NCBI RefSeq assembly: GCF_001541315.1
Contig: NZ_LMVK01000052.1
Coordinates: 1 to 64,000 of the forward strand
DNA from: Agrobacterium tumefaciens str. B6
GTDB lineage: Bacteria > Pseudomonadota > Alphaproteobacteria > Rhizobiales > Rhizobiaceae
Length of the DNA: 64,000 bases
Direction of reading: 5' to 3'
Shown here: positions 54,442 through 63,062 of the stretch, one piece after another
Numbering within the stretch: the first letter of the stretch is position 1
Layout of the letters: every line of letters begins with the position of its first letter
Position numbers and translations under genes: made by a program
The notes under the pieces: generated by a model
The model's database searches: none
Told to the model about the DNA's origin: nothing
What the model saw: the letters and a program-made list of their open reading frames with translations, nothing else

Positions 54442-54672
54442 TTAATTGGACACATTCATTGCTGCTCGCAAGGTATCGTTGATGCGCTCTTGCCAGCCAG
54501 GACCGTCTGCCTGAAAATGCGCGAGGACATCGCTGTCGATCTTCAATGATACAAGTTCCTTGGTGTTAGGGATTGCAGGCCGCTCAACGGCCGGCGCTGC
54601 GACCTTCGTTGCCGGTTTGAACAGCGCCTCGGCTGCGACTTTGGGATTGGACGGTCGTCGGGATGTTGCCAT
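54442..54672 (-). CDS. BrnA-like antitoxin, no toxin partner
   Basis: A 76-residue protein. The basic N-terminal half (ATSRRPSNPKVAAEALFK) looks disordered. The C-terminal half VSLKIDSDVLAHFQADGPGWQERINDTLRAAM matches the ribbon-helix-helix end of BrnA antitoxins (two adjacent blocks). BrnA normally follows a BrnT toxin; none is found on either side. AAGAGG sits eight bases before ATG 54672; a start two codons earlier crowds it. It may be an orphan or act on a toxin encoded elsewhere. Confidence 0.65.
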   Translation of the reverse strand: MATSRRPSNPKVAAEALFKPATKVAAPAVERPAIPNTKELVSLKIDSDVLAHFQADGPGWQERINDTLRAAMNVSN

Positions 54673-54908
54673 GGTCATATCCTCTTGTGTCGTGCACTTG
54701 AACAGCGCAGCCGGGTCGGTTTTGTTTCCACGCTGTATGCCCACACAGCGGTGGTCGCAAGCCACGTGTAGCGGCCAGCCAAAAGAGCATAATTGCTGCT
54801 GATGAACTGGTCAGTCGCCCTGCAATCCAGAAGAGATCGCATATCGCGAAGTGAAACTCCACGGGTAGAGCGGCAACCACGCCATCTATTCACACTGACT
54901 CGATCTCT

Positions 54909-55553
54909 CTAGGTTCTATGGACTTGATTTCCCGCAAAGACAGCCGTTATTCCAAGACCGATCAAGAGGCACCCACTAACATAGCGTTCGGCTGTGAGAA
55001 AGTCCCGATTGCGCCTCAGGTAATCGCCTCCAAAGCCAGCGGCAAGCGCATAGCCGCCATCGGTCATAATACCAAGCAGAGTATAGACCAAGCCGAGAAA
55101 AGCGATTTGCGTCGCTACTTGGCCGAGGCTTACATCGACAAATTGAGGTAGGAAAGCCAGGAAGAAAAGGGCAGTCTTAGGGTTGAGCAGATTGACGACA
55201 AACCCATCCCGCAGCAGGCGCCAATAACCATTCGCATTGATTGTGACATTGTCGTCGGGAATCTGGCTCCGGCCCAAAATCCTCCTCAGCCCAAGCCAGA
55301 CCAAGTAGGCCGCTCCCGCGTACTGGATGGCGCCAAACGCCAGAGCCGACGATGCTAAAACCGCTGACAAACCCAGCGCTGCGATGATGACATGTACGAG
55401 CGTTGCAACATGAATCCCCAGGATCGAAACAAAGCCTGCGAGGCGGCCCTGCTCGAGCGATCGGGCAAAAATATACAGAACTGCAGGACCTGGAATCAGA
55501 AGTAGTGTCAAGGCGGAGCCGACGAACAACCCGAGATTTTCTATCGCTGGCAT
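54909..55553 (-). CDS. LysE/RhtB-family amino acid exporter
   Basis: A 214-residue inner-membrane exporter with about six helices. The LysE signature is visible in LLLIPGPAVLYIFARSLEQGR, and VNLLNPKTALFFLAFLPQFV is the second conserved block. Substrates of the family are amino acids and related metabolites. It lies 111 bp downstream of, and in the same direction as, the AraC gene, a common arrangement in which the regulator induces the exporter. Confidence 0.93.
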   Translation of the reverse strand: MPAIENLGLFVGSALTLLLIPGPAVLYIFARSLEQGRLAGFVSILGIHVATLVHVIIAALGLSAVLASSALAFGAIQYAGAAYLVWLGLRRILGRSQIPDDNVTINANGYWRLLRDGFVVNLLNPKTALFFLAFLPQFVDVSLGQVATQIAFLGLVYTLLGIMTDGGYALAAGFGGDYLRRNRDFLTAERYVSGCLLIGLGITAVFAGNQVHRT

Positions 55554-55664
55554 AATTGTCCTCCAATTGCTTTAATTTTCGCATGCCTCACCTAGGCCGC
55601 GGGCGGTCTCTCAAAAGAAGCCGCAAAAGCAGAAGAACATACGAACGCTCAACCGTCTTGAACG

Positions 55665-56495
55665 CTATAAACCTCGCGCATAGGAAATGGGGGTAACTCC
55701 GGTCGTTTGCTTAAACAAGCGCGAAAGATGACTCTGATCCGCAAAGCCAACAACGCCAGCCACCTCCGCCGGCGGAATGCCTGACCGAAGCAATTGCCGA
55801 GCCTGGATTAGCCGCAATTGCCGTTGGTAGGCATGTGGCGGCAATCCAACCGACGATCGGAAGGATCGCACAAGGTAGACCGGATTCAAATCGACCAGCC
55901 GCGCGAGTTCAGAAAGGGTAATGCGCTTGTCGTAGTTGGCGTCAAGAAACTCACGAACGGTTATGACATGCCGCGGCTCGTTTCCTGCATCGATCGTCGC
56001 GTGCCATTTCCCTCTTGAGTAGGCAGCAAGGGCCGCAAGACCGCTTGTAAGCAGCGTCTCTCCCTCAAACCCACCATCATCTATTTCGAGCGAGCGATGA
56101 GCGTTGCCAAGGTTTTGGAATAGCTGGATATCGCCAAGGCATTGCAAATGCTCAAGGGGTGGTAGGCGCGTCTCTCCTGGATCAAGCACCGCGTACTGCA
56201 GAAACGCCGGAGATACGAACAGGCAACGGTAGTTCAACGTCTCCTTATCGCCCGGCGAGCACATGTGAACGACACCGGGTGCAAGGACATTTATCTTCCC
56301 GGGCCTAAGAGTCTCGTGCGGCTTTTCACAGAGGAAGGTCATCGTCCCGCGTTCATGCAGATGGATCGCATACGCGTCATGAAAGTGTTTCGGAAAGCGG
56401 TGCTGCGTTCCGGATGCGCGCAATAGTTCAACCCCAGCTACCTCATTGCTACGCCAGATCCGTATACCTCCCGCATCCTTCTTCACTCGCACCAT
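55665..56495 (-). CDS. AraC-family regulator
   Basis: A 276-residue regulator. The N-terminal cupin-like sensing domain has HRFPKHFHDAYAIHLHERG and the CSPGDKETLNYRCLFVSP strand. The C-terminal double helix-turn-helix includes ITLSELARLVDLNPVYLVRSF and PPAEVAGVVGFADQSHLSRLFK, with PISYARG at the end. This type is often found beside LysE exporters. Start at 56495 from the domain length. Confidence 0.93.
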   Translation of the reverse strand: MVRVKKDAGGIRIWRSNEVAGVELLRASGTQHRFPKHFHDAYAIHLHERGTMTFLCEKPHETLRPGKINVLAPGVVHMCSPGDKETLNYRCLFVSPAFLQYAVLDPGETRLPPLEHLQCLGDIQLFQNLGNAHRSLEIDDGGFEGETLLTSGLAALAAYSRGKWHATIDAGNEPRHVITVREFLDANYDKRITLSELARLVDLNPVYLVRSFRSSVGLPPHAYQRQLRLIQARQLLRSGIPPAEVAGVVGFADQSHLSRLFKQTTGVTPISYARGL

Positions 56496-56836
56496 CCGGT
56501 AACCTTTCTACACGTACGCGCACCCGCATTCCTTATCATAACCGAAGTTTCCTAATCCGGGCGACTGATAATGACGACACGATCAGCAATCCAGCATGAG
56601 TGTGGCGATACGCGGCGCTGGAACTTTTCGCAGAAGGTTTATAGCGTTCAAGACTCGCGTTGTCCCGTGTGCGAAATTCAATCGCGGCAGCCCTCCAACT
56701 GAGAACAAGAACCGATTGCAGGTCCGGGATGATAAAGGAAGCAGGAGCATCGGATCATTGGCGATATTTCGATAGTTATGCACGCCGCGACTGGAGTGCC
56801 TGTTTTTCGCACTTGCAATTTCCCCGCAGGGCTTTG

Positions 56837-56869
56837 AACCAACCGGCCCTGCTTTTTGCCCGGCTGGTT
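56837..56869 (+). terminator. terminator-like hairpin
   Basis: AACCAACCGG and CCGGCTGGTT pair with one mismatch around a loop containing CTTTTT. A second GC block, CCGGTCGGGC, is followed by a T-rich run about 25 bp on. It could terminate plus-strand transcription, though no intact plus-strand gene lies upstream. Confidence 0.4.
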
Positions 56870-57066
56870 ACTTTTCAGTGACCGGTCGGGCTTTTTCTTT
56901 GCTGGACTAACGGCCAGCGCGACGTGGAGGTGTATCAGTTTGGCGGTGAATGGCCATATGATCCGCGGAACACGCCGACCTTCAGCAAACGAGCAGTCCC
57001 AATGATGTTCAGTCGCAAGATCCTGGGAAACTAAGAACTACCGGAATTTGCGGCTTGGATCCGAAT

Positions 57067-57216
57067 AATTGGAAGGGATTGGTGGTCACCACGACAAAGT
57101 CGCCGATCGCCTTCCGCCTTCAGGGCAAGACTGGTTTCGCCAACCAGCGACACCCCGGAGCTGACCTGCGTTCCATAAGCAGTGATCAAGGCTTTGATCT
57201 CTTTTGCACAAGCCAC
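57067..57216 (-). pseudogene. methyl-accepting chemotaxis protein fragment
   Basis: About 30 residues reading AKEIKALITAYGTQVSSGVS then LVGETSLAL match the hairpin region of chemotaxis-receptor signalling domains (typical form AAKEIKxLI...QVxxGVxLVGxTGxAL). The sequence loses similarity at both ends, so only a scrap remains. Confidence 0.7.
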
Positions 57217-57403
57217 GGTTCAGGACGCACCCGTGTTCAGGCTTCGCGAGAAGGAGCCTGACAAATGATCAATTAGTCAGCTGTCAGCTTCGAGGCGGTG
57301 GGCTACAAGATCGTTCACGGAACCGGGGTGCGTCGCCCAATGCGAGACCTAGCGCTGGACCTCCCAGGTCACTGCCCCTCTCCGGCAAGTGGGAGGCGCA
57401 ATG

Positions 57404-57964
57404 TCATTCACCATTCCCGGGAATTGTTTTTTCGCCGATCCATTCCCGGGTCTCGGACAAGAGTTCGCCCGACAGCGCGGGGTCATCGATCGACCGCGAG
57501 AGGATGAGGGCGCCGACCATCGCGGACCAGCTACCAATTGCCGCCCGGCGCCGCTTGGCAGGGTCGGCACCTGGCATGACATCGGTGAGCATGTTGATCT
57601 GCAAGGCGAGGACCTGTGCCATGGACGCGCGTGCTTCCGGGGCCTGCTGCCGCATGAACCCCGCAAGGGCAGCCATTGGGCAGCCCAGGTCCGGATGCTC
57701 ACGATGAAGTTCGGAGAGGTAGGTGTCGATCCAGACGCCAAGGTCGTCGATCACTGATTGGCTGCCGACGGCATGAGCGATGGCTTGGGCGACCAGATCG
57801 TCCTTTGACTGGAAATGTCCATAAAAGCCACCATGGGTCATGCCGGCCGCTTTCATCACTTCGGCCACACTGACCGCATCGAAACCCTTTTCCCGAAACA
57901 GCCGCGCTGCCGCGGTTAAAATGCGGTCTCGGTTTTGCGCCTTCTGCTCCTGACTCACTTTCAT
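57404..57964 (-). CDS. TetR/AcrR-family repressor
   Basis: A 186-residue repressor. The N-terminal helix-turn-helix is RILTAAARLFREKGFDAVSV then AEVMKAAGMTHGGFYGHFQSK. The C-terminal ligand domain contains one Cys in DLGCPMAALA, as in redox- or electrophile-sensing members, though that is only suggestive. ATG 57964 opens the domain; a longer frame upstream would run through the operator. It is divergent from the SDR/OYE operon, with a perfect palindrome between them. Confidence 0.92.
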   Translation of the reverse strand: MKVSQEQKAQNRDRILTAAARLFREKGFDAVSVAEVMKAAGMTHGGFYGHFQSKDDLVAQAIAHAVGSQSVIDDLGVWIDTYLSELHREHPDLGCPMAALAGFMRQQAPEARASMAQVLALQINMLTDVMPGADPAKRRRAAIGSWSAMVGALILSRSIDDPALSGELLSETREWIGEKTIPGNGE

Positions 57965-57997
57965 CTCGCCTGGTCTCCGCTCGCTATTGACATTTTG

Positions 57998-58011
57998 ATG
58001 ATAGCTATCAT
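57998..58011. promoter_or_regulatory. perfect 14-bp palindrome, TetR operator candidate
   Basis: ATGATAGCTATCAT is fully self-complementary and lies between the divergent TetR and SDR genes. A second, imperfect copy of the arms (ATGAC, 4 nt, GTCAT) lies at 58026-58039. TetR dimers bind palindromes of this size. Confidence 0.65.
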
Positions 58012-58073
58012 ATTTAGGATCAATGATGACAATCGTCATGAATATAGTTTCAATGCCACGAAAGGGCAATGCC

Positions 58074-58862
58074 ATGACCGACAAGCCAACCGTCCTTATT
58101 ACCGGCGCCTCCACTGGCATCGGCGCCGCCTACGCCGAGCGCTTCGCGCGCCGTGGTCATGACCTGGTGCTGGTCGCCCGTAACACGGCGCGGATGGAGA
58201 CGCTGGCCGATCGCCTGCGGCGCGACACCGGCGTTACGATCGATATCGTGGCGGCGGATCTCGTCAATCCGGCAGAGCGCGCAGCGGTCGAGGCGCGGCT
58301 GCGCGATGACGCGCGGATCGGAATCCTCATCAACAATGCCGGAGCGAGCCTGGCGGGCACCTTCCTCGAACAAGCCGCTGACGATATCGACAGGCTGGTG
58401 GCGCTCAACACGACGGCGCTCGTGCGCCTCGCCCGCGCCATCGCCCCCCGCCTTGCGCACGCGGCTGAAGGCGCGATCGTGAATATCGGCTCCGTGGTCG
58501 GCCTCGCGCCGGAATTCGGCATGCCGGTCTATGGCGCGACCAAAGCTTTCGTGTTGCATCTCTCCCAGGCTTTGAGCCTCCAGCTCGCGTCCCAGGGTGT
58601 CTATGTCCAGGCTGTACTTCCGGCAGCGACCCGCACCGAGATCTGGGGCCATGCGGGCGTCGATGTCGACACTCTTTCAGGCGTGATGGAGGTGGACGAT
58701 CTGGTGGACGCGGCGTTGGTCGGCTTCGACCGCCGCGAGCCCGTCACCATCCCGCCACTTCATGATGGGGAACAATGGACGACTTTCGAGACCGCGCGTC
58801 AGGTTATGATCCCCGGTTTCGCGCAGTCCCGGCCCGCCGATCGCTATCTAGCGAGCGCGTGA
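58074..58862 (+). CDS. SDR-family oxidoreductase
   Basis: A 262-residue short-chain dehydrogenase of the YqjQ/DltE-like 'SDR3' type. The cofactor loop is TGASTGIGAA followed by LVARNTARM for NADP. NNAGAS, the VNIGSVVG serine and the YGATK pair complete the active site. AAAGGG precedes ATG 58074. It is the first gene of a six-gene operon under the divergent TetR repressor. Confidence 0.92.
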   Translation: MTDKPTVLITGASTGIGAAYAERFARRGHDLVLVARNTARMETLADRLRRDTGVTIDIVAADLVNPAERAAVEARLRDDARIGILINNAGASLAGTFLEQAADDIDRLVALNTTALVRLARAIAPRLAHAAEGAIVNIGSVVGLAPEFGMPVYGATKAFVLHLSQALSLQLASQGVYVQAVLPAATRTEIWGHAGVDVDTLSGVMEVDDLVDAALVGFDRREPVTIPPLHDGEQWTTFETARQVMIPGFAQSRPADRYLASA

Positions 58863-58916
58863 GAAGCCACAGAATTACGCAAACGCATTCAACGCATTCG
58901 AACGGAAACTGAGAAA

Positions 58917-59999
58917 ATGACTGATACCGATCTGTTTAGCCCTTACGACCTTGGCGGGCTCGTGCTTGCGAACCGCATCGTCATGGCGCCCTTGACCCGT
59001 AACCGCGCCGGTGCGGGCCTCGTGCCTAGCCCGTTTGCTGCGGAATACTATTCCCAGCGGGCGAGCGCCGGGCTGATCATCACCGAGGCGACGCAGGTCT
59101 CGCGGCAGGCCCAGGGCTATCAGGACACGCCCGGCCTCTATACGCCCGAACAGATCGCAGCTTGGCGCAAGGTGACCGACGCGGTCCATGCCAAGGGCGG
59201 CCGCATCTTCGTGCAACTCTGGCATGTCGGCCGTGTCAGCCATGTCGATCTTCATGGCGGCGAAGCACCGGTCGCCCCATCGGCGATCCGTGCCGAGACC
59301 AAGACGTTCTTGAACAATGGTTTCGCCGATGTATCCGAGCCGCGCGCGCTCGGAGCGGAAGAGATACCGGGCATCGGCGAGGATTTCCGCAAGGCTGCGG
59401 CCAATGCGATCGAGGCCGGTTTCGACGGGGTCGAGGTGCACGGCGCGAATGGCTATCTGCTTGACCAGTTCCTGCGCGAAACCGCCAATGTCCGCACGGA
59501 CGCCTATGGCGGTTCGGGCGGGAAACGCGCCCGGCTGCTGGTTGAAGTGCCCGCCGCTGTGGCAAGCGAGATCGGTGCGCAACGCACGGGGGTCCGTCTC
59601 TCGCCGGTGTCGCCGGCAGGCGGCATCGTCCCGTCGGGTGACGAGCAACCGCAGTTCAACCATGTCGTGGAAGCGCTCGACGGTCTTGGAATCGCCTATA
59701 TCCACGTCGTCGAGGGTGCGACAGGCGGACCGCGCAATGCGACGCCGTTCGATTTCGACGCACTGAGGCAGCGCTTCCGCAAAACCTACATTGCCAACAA
59801 TGGCTATGACCTTGAACTGGCGATGTCGCGCCTCAGCGAAGGCAAGGCCGATCTGTTCGCTTTCGGACATCATTTCATCGCCAATCCCGACCTTGTCGAA
59901 CGACTGAAAAGCGGAAAACCGCTCGCCCAGATGAACCCGGCGACGATCTATGGTGGCGGTGCGGAGGGCTACACCGATTATCCCGCAGTCTCCGGCTGA
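58917..59999 (+). CDS. old yellow enzyme (NemA-like alkene reductase)
   Basis: A 360-residue FMN-dependent ene-reductase. It opens with LFSPYDLGGLVLANRIVMAPLTRNRA, the family start. The active-site His-Asn pair lies in VEVHGANGYLLDQFL. The usual YGGSxENRxR block reads YGGSGGKRAR, a mild deviation. Such enzymes reduce activated alkenes, maleimides, nitrate esters and quinones using NADPH. Second gene of the TetR-controlled operon, matching the nemRA pattern of electrophile detoxification. Confidence 0.93.
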   Translation: MTDTDLFSPYDLGGLVLANRIVMAPLTRNRAGAGLVPSPFAAEYYSQRASAGLIITEATQVSRQAQGYQDTPGLYTPEQIAAWRKVTDAVHAKGGRIFVQLWHVGRVSHVDLHGGEAPVAPSAIRAETKTFLNNGFADVSEPRALGAEEIPGIGEDFRKAAANAIEAGFDGVEVHGANGYLLDQFLRETANVRTDAYGGSGGKRARLLVEVPAAVASEIGAQRTGVRLSPVSPAGGIVPSGDEQPQFNHVVEALDGLGIAYIHVVEGATGGPRNATPFDFDALRQRFRKTYIANNGYDLELAMSRLSEGKADLFAFGHHFIANPDLVERLKSGKPLAQMNPATIYGGGAEGYTDYPAVSG

Positions 60000-60123
60000 C
60001 GCGACCATCGTGCAGCGCCGGGGTTTGGCCCGGCCCTGTGCTTCGATCACCATAGAGGCAACCTGATCAACGCCTTCGTCATCAGCATGGGCGGTGATCA
60101 GCAAAAGAAAAAAGGATGTACCA

Positions 60124-61110
60124 ATGTCATTCAAAGCACTTGTCGCCACGCGAGACAATGAAGAGCTCTCGACGAGGGTGGTCGACTTCGAAGAGGTCGA
60201 TCTGATGCCGGGCGATGTCACGGTCGCGGTCGACTATTCGACCGTGAACTACAAGGATGCTGGCGCGCTCGGCGGCCGGATCGACGTCATCAAGCAGTTT
60301 CCGCTGATCCCGGGCATCGATCTTGCCGGCACGGTGGAAGCCTCGTCCTATTCCGGCATCGCGGTGGGTGACAAGGTCGTCGCGAACAGTTGGGGCCTCA
60401 GCCAGGTCCACCATGGTGGCTATGCTCAAAAGGCGCGGCTGAGCGGTGATTGGCTGGTCAAGATTCCGGAGCCCTTTTCCACGAAGGACGCCATGGCAAT
60501 CGGCACGGCCGGTTACACGGCGATGCTGTCCGTGCTGGCCCTCGAACATGGCGGCATCACGCCCGATCGCGGAGATATCATCGTCACGGGCGCCAATGGC
60601 GGGGTCGGATCGATTGCCATCGCGCTCCTCTCTGATCTGGGTTACCGCGTGGTCGCCTCTACTGGCCGTCGCGATGAAGCTGATTATCTGCGCGAACTCG
60701 GGGCGGCCGATGTCATCGATCGCCGCACGCTTTCGGATCCGGGGAAGCCCGTCGCGAGCGAACGATGGGCCGGTGCGGTGGACTCCGTGGGCAGTCATAC
60801 GCTGGCGAATGTGTTAGCGCAGACCCGTTATCGGGGCGTTGTGGCCGCCTGCGGCCTAGCCCAGGGCCTCGATCTACCCACGACTGTCCTGCCGTTCATC
60901 CTGCGCAATGTCACGCTTGCCGGCATCGATTCCGTCAACGCGCCGCAGGAGGTCCGCATCGAGGCATGGTCGCGTCTGGCTCGCGATCTCGATCTCGAGA
61001 AGCTCGCCCGCACAACGACGGTCGTCGGCCTCGCCGATGTGCAGGATGTCGCGCGACGGGTCCTCGAAGGTAAAGTTCAAGGGCGCACCGTCGTCGACGT
61101 CAATGCCTGA
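60124..61110 (+). CDS. MDR-family quinone/acrylyl-CoA reductase (YhdH/AcuI-like)
   Basis: A 328-residue zinc-free medium-chain reductase. It opens MSFKALVATRDNEELSTRVV. STVNYKDAGALGG and PLIPGIDLAGTVE are YhdH/AcuI hallmarks. The NADPH loop is VTGANGGVGSIAIALL. AcuI reduces acryloyl-CoA; YhdH homologues reduce quinones and enones. ATG 60124 follows AAGGATG. Third gene of the operon, 124 bp after the OYE gene. Confidence 0.93.
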   Translation: MSFKALVATRDNEELSTRVVDFEEVDLMPGDVTVAVDYSTVNYKDAGALGGRIDVIKQFPLIPGIDLAGTVEASSYSGIAVGDKVVANSWGLSQVHHGGYAQKARLSGDWLVKIPEPFSTKDAMAIGTAGYTAMLSVLALEHGGITPDRGDIIVTGANGGVGSIAIALLSDLGYRVVASTGRRDEADYLRELGAADVIDRRTLSDPGKPVASERWAGAVDSVGSHTLANVLAQTRYRGVVAACGLAQGLDLPTTVLPFILRNVTLAGIDSVNAPQEVRIEAWSRLARDLDLEKLARTTTVVGLADVQDVARRVLEGKVQGRTVVDVNA

Positions 61111-61149
61111 AATATTTCGTCAAGTTCTTAAAGAAATGAGAGAGACAGC

Positions 61150-62151
61150 ATGAAGGCCTTCATCCTTGACCGCTACGGCAAGAAACAGCAGTTGCGACTG
61201 GGCGACATGCCCGAACCCGTGTCGGGTCCCCATGACGTGCTGGTTGCGATTGCCGCGGCAGGGCTCAACCCGATCGATTCCAAGATCCGGGACGGCGCGT
61301 TCAAGCCGGTGCTGCCCTACAAGACGCCACTCGTGCTTGGGCACGATCTGGCGGGCACCGTGATCAGCGTCGGCGCAAATGTACGGCGCTTCAAAATCGG
61401 TGACGCCGTCTATGCCCGCCCCCGTGACGGAGGGATCGGCACCTTTGCCGAACGGATCGTCGTCAACGAGAGCGATCTGGCGCTCAAGCCGGGCAGTATC
61501 TCGATGGCCGAGGCCGCATCGATCCCGCTGATCGGGCTGACTGTCTGGCAGGCGCTGGTCGAACGCGCGCAGATCAAGCCGGGACAGAAGGTCCTGATCC
61601 ATGCCGGGTCCGGCGGTGTCGGCACCTTCGCCATCCAGCTTGCCAAGTACCTCGGCGTCACCGTCGCGACGACGACGAGTGCCGCCAACATCCTGATGGT
61701 GAAGGAGCTGGGGGCAGATGTCGTCATCGACTATCGCAGCCAGAACTTCGAGGAAGAGCTGTCGGGCTACGACCTCGTCCTCCACACGCTCGATGCCACG
61801 TCGCTGGAAAAATCGCTGAAGGTGCTGAAGCCCGGCGGCAAGCTCATCTCGATCTCCGGCGCTCCAGATCCCGCTTTCGCGCGCGCCCAGGGCTTGAACG
61901 TGGTGCTTCGGCTCGTGCTGCGCCTCCTCAGCGCGGGCATCCGGCGCAAGGCGAAGCGCGCGGGCGTCGACTATTCCTTTCTCTTCATGCACGCCGATGG
62001 AGGGCAGCTTGAGCGGATCACGAAGTTGATCGAAGACGGTGTGATCCGTCCGGTGGTCGATCGCACATTCCCGTTCGAGAAGTTGAACGATGCGTTCGCC
62101 TATGTCGATACCGGTCGCGCCAAAGGGAAGGTCGTCGTCACACTGAAGTGA
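61150..62151 (+). CDS. MDR-family NADP-dependent alcohol dehydrogenase/quinone oxidoreductase
   Basis: A 333-residue medium-chain oxidoreductase of the QOR/RTN4IP1 group. LNPIDSKIRDGAF and PLVLGHDLAGTVISVG are typical N-terminal motifs, and the cofactor loop is IHAGSGGVGTFAIQLAK. The zinc-ligand pattern of true alcohol dehydrogenases is absent. It probably reduces quinones or enones with NADPH. Fourth gene of the operon, 39 bp after the previous one. Confidence 0.92.
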   Translation: MKAFILDRYGKKQQLRLGDMPEPVSGPHDVLVAIAAAGLNPIDSKIRDGAFKPVLPYKTPLVLGHDLAGTVISVGANVRRFKIGDAVYARPRDGGIGTFAERIVVNESDLALKPGSISMAEAASIPLIGLTVWQALVERAQIKPGQKVLIHAGSGGVGTFAIQLAKYLGVTVATTTSAANILMVKELGADVVIDYRSQNFEEELSGYDLVLHTLDATSLEKSLKVLKPGGKLISISGAPDPAFARAQGLNVVLRLVLRLLSAGIRRKAKRAGVDYSFLFMHADGGQLERITKLIEDGVIRPVVDRTFPFEKLNDAFAYVDTGRAKGKVVVTLK

Positions 62152-62178
62152 CGCCATACCCAAAACAAGGATTCCATC

Positions 62179-63030
62179 ATGACCACCCACACGCGCAACG
62201 CAGACTGGAAGACGGCGCCCACCCACCACGTCGAGGCTGCCGGCACGCGCTTCGCCTATCGTCGTCTCGGGCCTGGCGGCGGCGTGCCGGTGGTCCTCCT
62301 CAACCACTGGGGCGCGACCCTCGACAATTTCGATCCTCCCATCGTCGAGGGTCTGGCTGTCGATCGAACGGTCTATGCCCTCGATTATCGCGGCATCGGC
62401 GCGTCCGGCGGCACAGCCCCTCTGACCATCGCCGAAATGGCGAGCGACACCATCGCCACAATCCGCGCGCTCGGACTGACGTCGATCGATCTGATCGGCT
62501 TCTCGCTCGGTGGCTTCGTCGCCCAGCAGATCTTGTTCGACGCACCCGATCTTGTCCGCCGCGTCATCCTCGCCGGCACGGGTCCGGCAGGCGGAACCGG
62601 AATCGAACGGGTCGGCCCGGTGTCGTGGCCGCTCATCATCAAAGGCCTGCTGACCTTCCGCGACCCCAAATTCTATCTCTTCTTCACGTCGAGCGTGGCG
62701 GGCAAGCGGGCGGCCAAGACGGTCCTCGCCCGACTGAAAGAGCGCACGAAGGATCGCGACAACGCGGTCTCGCTCAAAGCCTTCCTGCGTCAACTGAAAA
62801 CGATCAAGGGCTGGGGCCTTCAGGCGCCGCAACCGTTGAACACCATCGACAAGCCCGTCCTCGTGGTGAACGGTGATCATGACATCATGGTGCCGAGCGA
62901 GAACTCGTCCGACCTGGCGCGCCGCATCCCCGGAGCTGAGCTCGTCCTTTACCCCGACGCAGGCCATGGCGGCATCTTCCAGTATCACGACGCCTTTATG
63001 GCGAAAGCCAAGGCTTTCCGGGCCGTTTGA
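62179..63030 (+). CDS. alpha/beta hydrolase
   Basis: A 283-residue cytosolic alpha/beta hydrolase. The nucleophile elbow is IGFSLGGFVAQQ, the acid lies in VNGDHDIMVP and the His in DAGHGGIF. HWGATLDNFD has the oxyanion loop (HW in place of HG). The group contains esterases, epoxide hydrolases and haloperoxidase-like enzymes; the substrate is unknown. Fifth gene of the operon, 27 bp after the dehydrogenase gene. Confidence 0.92.
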   Translation: MTTHTRNADWKTAPTHHVEAAGTRFAYRRLGPGGGVPVVLLNHWGATLDNFDPPIVEGLAVDRTVYALDYRGIGASGGTAPLTIAEMASDTIATIRALGLTSIDLIGFSLGGFVAQQILFDAPDLVRRVILAGTGPAGGTGIERVGPVSWPLIIKGLLTFRDPKFYLFFTSSVAGKRAAKTVLARLKERTKDRDNAVSLKAFLRQLKTIKGWGLQAPQPLNTIDKPVLVVNGDHDIMVPSENSSDLARRIPGAELVLYPDAGHGGIFQYHDAFMAKAKAFRAV

Positions 63031-63062
63031 TCGCCACCGCCGCAGCGACAAGGATATTTGCG

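Larger units (their letters stand above)
56496..57403. other. 908-bp region without an intact gene
   Basis: It holds a methyl-accepting chemotaxis protein fragment (57067-57216), a hairpin with T-rich sequence (56837-56869) and short coding-like scraps such as a plus-strand frame ending QFGGEWPYDPRN near 56990. Nothing here has a start, full length and ribosome site together. It looks like a scar of past insertions or deletions. Confidence 0.5.

Noticed and set aside
58875..60221. 448-codon minus-strand open frame
   Set aside because: It mirrors the old yellow enzyme gene and shows no recognisable domain.
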